DNA of 25,801 nucleotides from Glomus cerebriforme. Its lineage: Eukaryota > Glomeromycota > Glomeromycetes > Glomerales > Glomeraceae. Numbering within the stretch: position 1 is the first letter of the stretch; every line of letters starts with the position of its first letter. Both the position numbers and the translations under genes were made by a program. The notes below the pieces were generated by a model. The model saw only the letters and a list, made by a program, of their open reading frames with translations, was not told where the DNA came from and made no database searches. The stretch is taken from positions 17,437 through 43,237 of the forward strand of contig QKYT01000128.1 in NCBI GenBank assembly GCA_003550305.1, read 5' to 3'. Below are positions 9,213 to 20,104 of this stretch, in pieces.

Positions 9213-10972
9213 TGCAGAGATAAACCCTCACATTATAAAAGTAAAAATGCTTAACTTGTCATACTTATGCTATATAGATCCTTAAAGTGAGGTCACATTG
9301 CCAAATCTCCTTAGATAAAAAATGCTCTGAATCTTCCCATATCTCAGTACTAGACATCAAAGTTAATCCTTCCTTCAGTTCTGAATCTCCCTGTTAACTG
9401 AAATGCCCTTTATCCAGTTTATCTGAATCTTCCTGCAATGACTTAGATCTTCAAACTAGCTAGAAATGTTATAAAGATACCTCCTATTTTTGTAAAAGGA
9501 ATTATAAAGGCTGGCTGCTAGTATTAACCTTCAGAAAGAAAGACTAATTACAATAACTAACACTAAAAATAATAAAAAAGAAACTAAGCTAATCGTACCT
9601 CTATTTCTCTATCTTATCACCACTAATATTATGTTACCTTAACAGATGCTCCAGATGAATTGAATCGACTGCTTATACTATCTCGTCTGAAGGCTATCAC
9701 ACAGTATCTTGCCTCCTCCCTTGCAACGATAGTAGTCCTTTACAATAGGCCAATTCTTCACAGTACTGCCAGACATTCTTCTAAGAATTGAGTTAACTAC
9801 TTACCAAAGAGTGAATTTGTACTTGTGTATCTTGACTGTCCAGCTTATTCCTGTCAAAGAATCTTCATTCTTGATATACCTATTACAAAAAATAACATTT
9901 AAACAATCTGACTAAATACCCTTTAAGGCCCTATGTTAATACATTTTAAATCAAGTTTATTTTATTACATATTTAATCTCAAGTAAATACTTGAATAAAC
10001 TTGAAAGACAATTCATTAATAGATGTAATAAATATAAAATTTTTACTGGTTTTTATTTTTATTAAATTATTTATAATCCAAATTCTAAAGTCTAAACTTT
10101 ATCTTCTAGAGTTTTCAATTTTTTTTTAAATTGATTAATCCTGATATTGTACCTATATCTTCTGCACTTTTTTTACTTTTTTTTGGTTTATTTAATACAA
10201 CAAAACATGACATCACCTTAAGGTGCAAAAATAGGAATCATCATAGTAAAATAAACAAAGGAATGTATTACAACAAGAAAACTAATCATCAACAGATAAT
10301 CAGCTGTTAATTATTTTTTAGGTATTCTTTATTTCCCACCAGAAATCCAAAAACAATAACGAGTTTTAAAAAAAAATTAAACTAAGGAATAAAATAAATT
10401 TCTCCTGTCAAAGAATACAGATTTTTAACCAGTTTGGTATTTGTCTTCACGAGCCCAAAAAAAATGATATCTTACCATTTTTCCACCAACAAAAATAATA
10501 TTAAAAAAAATAAAAAAAAAGAGATTTTATATTAAACTTATATGCCAGAAAATCCTCTTCCTATTGCACCAAGCCCATGCGTCAACTCTGCAAAAAGTGC
10601 AAAACTTTTAAAGAAACTCTGTATTAAGCTCACTCTTGAGTCCACCAAGAGTAGCCACAAGTCCAACCCGTTTGTCTTATGTACGTAGAGAGTACCTTAG
10701 AATACCAAACAGCCCCTCAGATATCAACTTAAAGAAAGACGTAGATGACTGAAAGTTATCATGAATCTGATTTGCAAAGAAACTTGATATACTAGAGATT
10801 ATATTTCAAACTTTTTAAACCTTTTTAGTTAATTCTAGCGGTATAGAGCAACTTTTTTTAAGACTAAAAGACCATTTTTTTAGGATAAAATGGCCAAAAA
10901 GCATAACTTTTCTTTCTAAAACTTCTTTGAAGAAATGGATATAGGGATCAGCAGGAAGAGTTGCCTCCTATG
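9213..10972 (-). mobile_element. decayed copy of the 1.7-kb retroposon, minus strand
   Basis: The reverse complement aligns along nearly its whole length with 23915-25476. The 5' block is shared (GCAACTCTTCCTGCTGATCC here, GCAACTCTCCCTGCTGATCC there), as are TATCAAGTTTCT, TACGTCTTTCT, TTTGGTATTCTAA, GGGTTGGACTTGT, GAAGACAAATACC, CTGTTGATGATTAGTT, AATAGGTATATCAAG and ATAAGCAGT. This copy is much more AT-rich and most differences seen are C-to-T or G-to-A. It lacks the last ~90 bp (AATAAA and A-tail), replaced by a MITE arm. No ORF survives. The 5' end (near 10972) agrees with that of the other copy, so both may start at the true element 5' end. Confidence 0.8.
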
Positions 10973-11411
10973 ATATAGCAAATGTTATTTAATAAAATAA
11001 ATTAATTACATATTATTAAATGATTACAAATGAAATTGTTTATTTATTGGTATTACTGCCATATAAGTTTTATACTAGTCAAAAGGAATATTTGACTTCA
11101 GTCTAAATTCGGCTGATTTTAAAAAAATTTGACTTAAATTAATAATAATATACAGTTCAATCTATATTCAACTCTGCAAAATAATGGCTAAATCTATTTA
11201 ATTAAAAAAAATTGTAATGTTTAGATTAACTGTATAAATAAATGCTTTAAAGTTATGTAACCTAATCACATTATATTACACAAAGTCCAAAAAAAGGAAA
11301 TTTTATTTCCTATGAAAATTGGATCAAATGGTAGTATAAGATTACACAAAATTCTAAAAAAGAAAATTGATATACATATACATAATTTTGGTCAGAATTA
11401 AAAATTATAAA

Positions 11412-11577
11412 TAAAATTTAAACCTATTGCAAAGTAATGGGCAGCAAATTAGTTTTTTATTAAAATTAAACTTATATTTGATCTTGCAGACTAATGGTTA
11501 AATTATCACTAATTTTTATTAAAATTAAACCTATATTTAATTTTACAGATTAATGGTTAATTATCCCTATTTTTTTA
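11412..11577 (+). repeat. degenerate ~59-bp tandem repeat
   Basis: Two good units begin TAAAATTAAACYTATATTT at about 11460 and 11519. Each contains a TGCAGACTAATGGTTAA-like or TACAGATTAATGGTTAA-like core followed by TTATC. A weaker unit starts near 11412 (TAAAATTTAAACC, AAGTAATGGGCAG), and another related core lies at about 11160-11200 (CTGCAAAATAATGGCTAA). Confidence 0.55.
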
Positions 11578-12493
11578 AATAAAAATACAAAAAAATGATG
11601 GTTGAATTACATGCTTTTTTATTATATATTCAATACTATAAAATAATAACACAATATATTCTTCACTTTCAATATAATATTAAATATCTAATGTTTGAAT
11701 TGTTATAATAACATTAACTTTTAAATTAACACAAATAAAATTTTCTGTTTATTGAAATAATAGCTAAATATTTTCTGTAATTAAATCAATTTGATTTTTA
11801 ATATTTTATAGGTATAAAATAACTTAAAATATTATAAACTAAAATTATATTGTCTACTTATTGAATAGAAATTATTTTTTTATAATTTAACATTGTAAGT
11901 TTTAATATTATCATCAATACTAAAATGATATTGAATTGACAATGAACTTACTGCTTTATACTATTTAATATAGGACAATTTATATGTCAAATTCTAAAAA
12001 AATAAATGAATACTATAGTAAAATATATTCAGTTATTAAATCATTAAATTAAATTAATCAAACCTTTATTATAGAAAATTAAATTACTTTTATTTATTTT
12101 TAATAAAAATTTAAATTAATATAATAATAATATTATTAAAAAATTTTTTTGCTTAATTAGTAATTTTTAAAATTTTTATTTAAAAAAAATTAAATTTATT
12201 ATCTATTTAGTACTGATTATAATAATACTATTATTTAGTAATATATACTGTATATAAGATTGCTTGTCTAAACTCTTCTAAAATCTTACACTTAATTTCA
12301 CCAAATTTTTACTATAGTTTTATTATATTTTTGCAGAGTTTTATCAGTTTCACCATTTATAATAGGATTTGATAGGTTTCATTTTTTATTAAGTTTTGTA
12401 ACTTTTAATTAAGACTTTAATATAGTTTTATCAAATTATGACATTTCATCATTTTACCTATTTGTTAAACTTCCTAATTTTGCCAAGCAATTT

Positions 12494-12511
12494 TATATAT
12501 ATATATATATA
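12494..12511. repeat. (TA)9 microsatellite
   Basis: Uninterrupted TA dinucleotides in AT-rich intergenic DNA. Confidence 0.8.
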
Positions 12512-13437
12512 ATTATGCATTTAATAAAAAAAATTATATATAAAAATTAGTATAAAGTATTATCAATTATATTATATAAAACAAAATGTAAAAAAATATT
12601 TTTTTTAATCTTTTTATATTTAATTCCATATATATTATATTATAAATATCTCAAAAAAATTACTTTTTAATCTTTTATATAATAAGTATTATTTAATACT
12701 GAAAAGCAAATAATGATTTTATCAATTCAAAAAAAAAACAATAATGATTTTTCTGATAATAATGATGATAATAATATTGAAAAAAGAATACTTTCAATAT
12801 AAATAATTTAGAGTTAAAAAAAATTACTTGATATAAATATAAGTATTGTTATCATTACCATTAGATATTAGCTTTAATATAATTCCATTTATATCTATAA
12901 ATATATGAATGTTTTAATCAAAAATAATTCTTTATTATTTTAAATTTAATTTCAGAAATATTAATAGTTTATATAAGATTAATAAAGAGATAATCAGTTA
13001 AAGTGATTGGATTTGTCATATCTTGTATTTGGAGTAAAATAAGTTTTCACCTCTCAATTAATGTTATAAAACCTACTTGTATATATAATATATATGTACA
13101 AAACATTATCTTAATGTAAATGTTATAGCAATATTCACACTTGCTGTTATTTTTTATTACTTGATCTATTTTATTTTGGATATAAAAATAGATATTCAAT
13201 ATTACATTTAGGAAATTTCATAATTCTGACCAGTATTATCATAATTTTAGGCTACTTTACACTTTTTAATTGAGAAACTATAGCGGAGTAGTTGCTACTA
13301 ACAAAAGGTATCTAACAAAAAATTAATACAGTGCATAAAAACTTAGTTTATAGTAGTATGAAAATCTAACAAGCTAAATATTTTATTAATGTATTAGCTC
13401 TTTTTTTTTTAACCGATATATTACATACACAGTCTGT

Positions 13438-13573
13438 CACAATGACAAAAATTACCTTCTTGTCCCTCTTAATGTTACTATCTAGACCTCTATATATTAC
13501 ATGTATATTGCATATATGCGGGCCAAGAAAGTAAGTCGTACAGGTTCAAGAAGGTAATATTTGCGTCACAGTG
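13438..13573. repeat. 136-bp foldback repeat (possible MITE)
   Basis: CACAATGACAAAAATTACCTTCTTG at 13438-13462 pairs, with a few mismatches, with the reverse complement of 13547-13573. The interior is more GC-balanced than the surroundings. It ends about 160 bp beyond the stop codon of the minus-strand TMEM41-like gene, so it may fall in that gene's 3' flank. Confidence 0.55.
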
Positions 13574-13730
13574 CAATCTAGAACCTGCAAGATATTTAAT
13601 TAAATGACTGTAATATGCGCATATATTAATTACGTACCAAAGCCGAATGCTATTATATTATAGAAAGCGGGTAAGTTTAGGCAATTAATCTAATTAATCT
13701 AATATATAACTAAAATTACAAAAAAATATT

Positions 13731-14919
13731 TTATACAACTTGAGCGACTGAAGGATTAATATTTTCAATTTGATTATTTTCATCATTTAATTCATGTTCA
13801 ACTCTTCCAAACTTTCTTCTTATCCAAACAGGTAATAGTACAGCTATAGCAATTAATATTAAAGCACAAACATTTGTGAAAGAAAATATTTTAAAGTCGG
13901 AAGCATTTGTTAAATGTTCGATAGTTAAACCAGCTTGTACATGAATTAAAGAAGGTGCAGCTACACCAAAAAATGTTCCAATAAAAAAGATTTTTAAAGG
14001 AACACCAACATGTGGAGCTGCTATATTAGCAAACCAGTTAGGCGGAAATGGGGATAAACGAAGTACAATTATATAATTTAATAAATTATGTGAATGTGAT
14101 TGCAATTGTTCCGACCATCGATCTAACTTTTCTGAAAAATTTTTTTTTACAAATGTTTTTCCAAATTTATGAGATAATAAATAACAATTTGTTGCTCCAA
14201 TTGCTGAACACTAATAAACGAAAAGAAATTTTATTAGAAAATAGGATTTATCAAATTAGGTGTATATAAAAAGCTTACTTACAAGACAGACCAGAAGGAG
14301 AGCCACAATGAGACTGAACAGAGCGCCACCTAATATCGATAGCCACATACTACCAGGTATAGAAAATGTTTGTAAACTATAAATAAAGTAAAGTTAGTCC
14401 TCGTGTTTGCTATTAAAAATACTTAAAGTATAAAGCTTAAATACATACAAGATATATACGACTATATAGACGGTCATTACGCTAAAATAATATTGTTCCA
14501 TATATTCTGCCAATACTTTGTTCAATGATTGCAAATCTTCTATTCCTTTTGGCAAACGTATTAATTGTTTTTGCTCTCTATAAATTAAATAATTAGAAAA
14601 AACTTTGAATCAAAATCATTTTTAAGTATGAGATCAAAGAAAAAAAAAAGAATCAAGATATTTACTCTTTTAGTGGAGGTAAACATATTTTTAGTGTTAA
14701 ATAAACTACCAAAGTAGATAACAAAAATAATAATAAAAGTTGAAGAATTGCTTTCAATGAATTCCATCTTCTATCATTATTGTACAATAATAATCGATGT
14801 TTGATATCTAATTTATTTATTGTGGAAGATACTGGTAAAGGTATTACAACTGAATTATATGTTGGAGGTGGTGTTACAGAACCATTACTGTTTCCTAATA
14901 GCGAGGTTACCTCGGTCAT
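13731..14919 (-). CDS. TMEM41-like VTT-domain membrane protein (4 exons, 318 aa)
   Basis: Multi-pass ER membrane protein of the VTT/DedA superfamily. Members TMEM41B and VMP1 are known lipid scramblases acting in autophagosome and lipid-droplet formation; I infer the same kind of role here. Exons on the minus strand: 14919-14666, 14577-14449, 14376-14283, 14210-13731; all introns are GT-AG, 67-89 bp, and the joined frame is 957 nt. After a polar N-terminus with PPPTY come a membrane segment at about 58-80 and the hallmark FLQTFSIPGSMWLSILGG (about 128-145). The second hallmark, RLSPFPPNWF (210-219), is followed by VPLKIFFIGTFFGV, and a last membrane segment lies near 280-300. The tail is acidic and soluble. 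Both hallmarks match TMEM41A/B more closely than bacterial DedA. The gene is intact and divergent from the EDEM-like gene. Confidence 0.92.
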
Positions 14920-15175
14920 TGTTAACGAGAATTTGATAGAATTGATAAAATTAATAAAATTATAAAATTATAAAATCAGTAAGTTTCTATATATATGTAA
15001 ATATAAAAATAAAAATAAAGAAACGAAGAATAAAAAAGTCTTTATATTTATATAAATGTGATCATTTAACTAACCCTAATTTGTGCTTGACATTTCTGCA
15101 TGAAATAAATAAATATTGTGATTTGCCTACATTTAATCACGAGCTAAGTGGTATAAAAAATTACGTATTGTTTTA

Positions 15176-15261
15176 TCATTAATCGCAATAGGTATTCCGG
15201 TCATTCCGTATTAATTTAATATTCCGATTTTTTTACATGTTCGGAATCCTATTAATGATTA
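15176..15261. repeat. imperfect inverted repeat in the divergent promoter
   Basis: TCATTAATCGCAATAGGTATTCCG (15176-15199) pairs, apart from a few unmatched bases, with the reverse complement of 15242-15261 (CGGAATCCTATTAATGATTA). It could be a tiny MITE or a hairpin-prone regulatory sequence. Confidence 0.45.
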
Positions 15262-15814
15262 AAATCCTAAGCCATTTAATAATCATATAATCATAAGTCT
15301 ATTATTCGCCATTACTAAGTTTTAATCGTATGATTAACTATTTTCGTAAAGAAAATGAACCGAATCCGAATAGTTTGTGTTATTTCGGCCTGGAGAATTT
15401 ATTGTTCCGTAGTTGAGTTTAAACGCTTAAATAAATTAGCCAATCAAAGTTTAAGTTTTTTTCCGTGTTTCGCAAAGTTGTACACAAGAATAATAAATGT
15501 TTGTATGATCTAAACAAAATATAATTGATAAAAAAACAAATAAGAAGAATGATAAAAAAAACATCAATTATACAAATTATACATTAATTAACTTTCGACC
15601 CAAGTTTATAAACTAGATTTATCAGTTATTGCTTTTTAAAATGAATTAATGGTTTTAATCATTATCGGATCAAATTTATATTTCAAATTAAAATAATTTT
15701 CAGATCTACTTAGCGATGATAATCTTTTCTGTTAAAAACTTATAATCGAGCCATAAAAAAAAACGACTTTTATATGCCCATACTGTATCTTTACCCCCAA
15801 TAACTTTCCCATCC

Positions 15815-15820
15815 CACGTG
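15815..15820. promoter_or_regulatory. CACGTG motif
   Basis: Palindromic E-box/G-box, a binding core for bHLH and bZIP regulators. It lies about 315 bp upstream of the EDEM-like ATG at 16130. The motif alone is weak evidence. Confidence 0.3.
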
Positions 15821-16007
15821 ATTTTTGTTACTCCCTGCAAAAAATGGTTGCCGGATCCGGTGGATCACATATATTATTATGTGTAACAAATAATGGTGAC
15901 ATAAAACAATTGTCCCCAGTACCCCAAAATAATTACTAACCTACCTTTTATCCACGCTTTAAAGTTTTTAAAAACCTAATTCACCGGCAAATAAACCCAT
16001 ATGAAGT

Positions 16008-16013
16008 CACGTG
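16008..16013. promoter_or_regulatory. CACGTG motif, possible unfolded-protein-response site
   Basis: Within GTCACGTGGAG, about 120 bp upstream of the ATG at 16130. The ACGTG core is shared by Hac1/XBP1-type elements that drive ERAD genes in other eukaryotes. Placement next to an ERAD gene makes a role plausible, but this is inference. Confidence 0.35.
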
Positions 16014-16129
16014 GAGTGGAAGACACTGCGGGGCTTTTAATCCTTCATGCATGTGCATCTCGCTTCACACGGATCATTCTTGGTTCTTTACAAACTTGAA
16101 CATAAAAAGTGCCATTATTACAAAAAGAA

Positions 16130-19100
16130 ATGCATATTTTTCGATATAATGGAGAAATGATACAACATTCACATAGAACATCGCATAAAATGACTTTTCA
16201 TTATTATAACAATATTATATATATAGTTTTTTGGATAATATTTCTGTTATCAGTAGTGGTGAATAATGTTAGTGGGATGAGCGAACAGAGAAAAAACGAG
16301 TTGAAGTAAGTTGTTAATTTTGATTTTTGTAATTTAATAAGGTTGAGTTGTTTAATAAGTTAACAAATCATTTTTAATAGAATACAAGTAAAGGTATATA
16401 AAAGTCAATTTTGCTTTTTTTATTGAATCTTATCAAAATGATTTCGTGGAAATACAAAAAAAAAAAAATTATCCGAAAATGTGTCTGGAAATAAAAGAAA
16501 AAATTGTATAAGAAAATTTTTTGTACACAAATTTTTTTTTTATATTTTCTAATTTATAGGATATGTTTTATCACGCGTTTAATAATTATATGAAATATGC
16601 TTTTCCGGACGACGAGGTGGGTATTGTGCATATTAACCTTTATTTTAAGTTAATTTCTTATTTATTTCTATTCTGTAAATTTAGTTAAATCCCTTACAAT
16701 GTACTGGTAGAGGAAGTGATAAGAATGATCCGCAAGTATATAATTTGTTAATTTTTAATACCTTATATTTTAATTATGATCTTTATTGATTCGAATTCAT
16801 TTGATCTTCAAATAAATTTTAGATATAATACTATAATAAATGATGTGTTAGGAGACTATTCATTAACTCTAATGGATTCTTTGGATACGTTTATAGTAAT
16901 GTATTATTCTTATATATATTTTAGAACGGTTTTAATAAAAAATAACAAGGTATTAAAAAACGTAGATGAAAAAAATTTTATTTTTATAGGTATTTAACGA
17001 TAAAAAGGAATTTGAGAAAGCAGTTCGTGATGTAATAAAATATGTATCATTCGATCTAGATAGTAAAGTACAAGTATTTGAAGTGAATATTCGTGCATTA
17101 GGAGCATTGGTATGTGATAGTGATGTTAAATTATTTTTCTTCAATTTTTTTGTACGTTAATATATTGATTTTTTGAAAAAGTTGTCAGCGCATTTATTCA
17201 TTACGGACCCAAGGTTTGACTTTAGTATAGAGGGATATGATAATGAGTTATTGAAACTAGCTCATGATTTAGGCGAAAGGCTATTACCTGCTTTTCAAAA
17301 GTCAAAAACTGGAATTCCTTATGCTAGGGTTAGTAAAAGATATTATATTTCTTTAATTTTGCGATATAAGTTTCTTATTATATATCAATTTCGTACACGA
17401 AATATAGGTTAATTTAAAATATGGAGTACCCAAACACGAAACACACGAAACTTGCACCGCTGCTGCTGGTACATTAATAATAGAATTTGGTGTTTTAAGT
17501 AGATTAACAAATGATACTCGATTTGAGGTAAAAATAATAAATAGACAAATAAATAAATGAATATATATTATACGTATAAGTATAACATGTAAATAAATAT
17601 ATATTATTAGGATGTAGCAAAAAAGGCTCTATTTGGATTATGGAATCGGCGAACAGATTTGAATCTTCTTGGGAATGTAATAAATGTACAAACAGGACAA
17701 TGGATACACACAGCAGCTAGTACAGGAGCAGGAATAGATTCATTTTATGAATACTTGTTAAAAGCCTATGTGCTTTTTGGAGAAATAGAATATTTGGATG
17801 TATTTAGTGAAGCTTATAGTTCCGTCCTCCGATATATTAGAGATGAAACAGGATATTTGTATAGGAATGTCAATATGATGAATGGAGGATTAATGTCTAG
17901 TTGGGTGGATAGTTTATCGGCTTATTTTCCAGGGTTGCAGGTAAAATATAAATTATTATATAAGATTTATTTTATTTGATATTTATTAATAAGAATTATA
18001 TATATAATAAATTATTTTTTTTTGTAGGTTTTGGCTGGTGATTTGGACAATGCCATTAAGTCCCATTTATTATATTATAATATTTGGAAAAAATATAGAG
18101 CTATGCCAGAAAGGTTTAATTTTCATTTAAGAAATGTTGAATTAGCAACTTATCCGTTACGTCCTGAATTTATAGAATCTACATATTTTCTTTATAGGGT
18201 ATGTATAATGTAAAATATTAGAATGGTATTTTGGAAAAATTTTTAATTTATGAGAATTATAGACAAGTAATATATTCCTTTGTGTTAGGCAACAAGAGAC
18301 CCATTTTATTTGCAAGTTGGAGAAATGATAATTAAAGATCTTGAATCTTATGCACGTGTCGATTGTGGGTTTGCAAGTGTTAAAGATGTGTTGACAAAAA
18401 GGCTTGAAGAACGTATGGAAAGTTTTATTTTAAGTGAAACTTTCAAGTATTTATATTTGCTGTTCGATACTGGTATGTCTCAGTGTTTCTAGAAACTTGG
18501 GCACTATTTATTTGACATCTTTCAATTTTTTTTTATTTAAAATATAATTAATGGTTTTAATTTCTCATTCTATTCAAAAACAAAAAAAAAAAAAGAAAAT
18601 AAGATTAATAGGATGGATGATAATTTTATTTTTACTACTGGTGGGCATAGTTTTTTATGTATATTTTTGGAATAATGTTTCAAAATGTATTATTGCCTTT
18701 TTAAGCTTGTAAATAACCAAATTAAAATTTTTTTTTTAAAAAAAAAAAAAATTAGAAGCACATATTATATTATTACCACAAAAATATCTTAAAAATCATT
18801 CAGAAATACGACCTAGTATAAGTGGGGCTGAGCGTTCAATTTGTTCTAATTACGAAAAGCCATCACCTTCAAAACATTTGTTCACTACTTCAATAATAAC
18901 ATCAAGATCAGATGCAGATTTTGCAAGAGAATTAGTTGGACTTGAGGAACATACTTTACCACCTTTAGATCCTAAAGGTATATGTGAAGTACCAAAGTTA
19001 GATCCACAAGTGATAGAGATTAGTTTTGGAGATCCACGAGAATCTAATGAAGAAGATTTGATGGATCTGGGACAAGAACAACAAAAAATTATAAAATATG

Positions 19101-20104
19101 TTGATGGGTTAATCGCTAATCGGTTAAAAGGATTGAAATTGGAGTTGACAAAACGGGTTGATAAAAGAGGTTATGATGTTACAAAAGGTATGTAACAACA
19201 AATTATATTTAAGAATAAGAATAGTTATTTGAAAGAAATTTATTAAATAATATTTTTTTGTTTCATTTTATTGTTTATTTTCAATTTCTTATTTCCTTTT
19301 ATTAGTTGATAATTACAGGTATACATTTTCATATATTATTATTTAGAAATCATGGTTATTATTATTATTGTTGTTGTGTAAAATAAATAAGTTCATTACA
19401 TTTTTTGTTTTTATAATAATATAATTTCTCTTTTATTTAGAGTCTTTCCTGGGCAAACTTTTGAGATAAGAGATCCATCAGTAAAAGATTTCTGGATAAA
19501 ACAACAAACATATCAAACATTAGTTCTTCGAGTTTACCTTTCTAATGGGAATATTCATGAAACTTATAAATATACAGATTATATTACAGCGGTAGCATCT
19601 TTTGCACCTAAAATTACTAGTGAACTTCCCATAAGAACGCTTGTACGAATATTATCATCACCTTACGGATGTGTAGATTATAATATTGAAGAATCAAAAC
19701 TTATTAATGATAATATAATATTTGTGAAAAGAGGAGGTTGTACTTTTGTAGAAAAAGTATTAAAAGCTCAACAAGCTGGAGCTCAAGGTGTTGTCATTTG
19801 GAATAATGAGGATTATTTATTTCCACCTGCCAGCCCGGCCGAAAAAAATGGTTTGTGGGAATTTGAAATACCTTGTGTGTTAATTACTTATGAAAATGGA
19901 GTTGAATTGGATGGAATATTAGAAGAGAATGAGAGGTATATACGAGAAACAAAAAGTTTTAGTAATATTAAAGTTAGATTATTGTCTCATGAACGTGAAC
20001 CTATTACAAACATTAAAACAAATGAAAATAATGAATTTTTATTAACTATTCATGGACATGCTATACGTAATATTCGATTAAATTTAAATCTTAATGGACA
20101 TTAG
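16130..20104 (+). CDS. EDEM3-like GH47 mannosidase with PA domain (15 exons, 863 aa)
   Basis: ER-lumenal glycoside hydrolase family 47 protein; EDEM/Mnl members trim mannose from misfolded glycoproteins for ER-associated degradation. Exons: 16130-16305, 16381-16393, 16560-16616, 16685-16731, 16823-16895, 16990-17109, 17182-17328, 17408-17527, 17611-17940, 18028-18198, 18289-18472, 18596-18640, 18756-19187, 19306-19318, 19441-20104. Together they give 2592 nt with no internal stop. A hydrophobic signal segment lies at about residues 29-45. GH47 (about 50-500) shows [53 protein letters not shown] and FTTEAH (492-497). The PA domain (about 690-790) includes [23 protein letters not shown]3 has this GH47-PA order. 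No KDEL-like tail is seen (it ends LNLNGH). M21 (16190) is an equally good start, closer to the signal segment. Splicing is unusual: two 13-nt microexons and one GC-AG intron. Confidence 0.92.
16381..16393 (+). other. 13-nt microexon 2 of the EDEM-like gene
   Basis: AATACAAGTAAAG lies between acceptor TTTTTAATAG and donor GTATAT. Without it, exon 1 (ending in phase 2) joins the next exon out of frame and hits a stop. With it, the protein reads ELK-IQVK-DMFYHAF, which fits the EDEM N-terminal pattern where about four residues precede the MF.HA motif. Confidence 0.85.
19306..19318 (+). other. 13-nt microexon 14 of the EDEM-like gene
   Basis: TTGATAATTACAG lies between acceptor TTTTATTAG and donor GTATAC inside a 253-bp interval. 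Skipping it leaves the frame one base short. Including it gives [15 protein letters not shown] and joins the GH47-linked region to the PA-domain exon in frame. Confidence 0.85.

Larger units (their letters stand above)
10973..13437. other. long AT-rich region without genes
   Basis: No coding frame, RNA gene or complete transposon is visible over 2.4 kb. It includes a degenerate tandem repeat near 11412-11577, a (TA)9 run at 12494-12511, and strongly palindromic A/T tracts around 12110-12240. A weak acidic/Asn-rich stretch at 12710-12790 could be transposon debris. Confidence 0.55.
14920..16129. promoter_or_regulatory. shared intergenic region of the divergent ER gene pair
   Basis: 1.2 kb separates the TMEM41-like start (14919) from the most upstream EDEM-like start (16130). 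It holds an imperfect inverted repeat at 15176-15261, two CACGTG palindromes (15815, 16008) and a GC-richer block at about 15780-16080 next to the EDEM-like gene. No other gene is visible. A bidirectional regulatory region is inferred. Confidence 0.5.

Noticed and set aside
14780..14965. Plus-strand frame opposite the TMEM41-like first exon
   Set aside because: It is the complement of a well-supported exon, with no independent evidence.
16306..16559. A one-base deletion at the exon 1 donor making the EDEM-like gene a pseudogene
   Set aside because: The frame problem is solved by a 13-nt microexon with proper splice sites and the residues expected from the family, so no lesion is needed.
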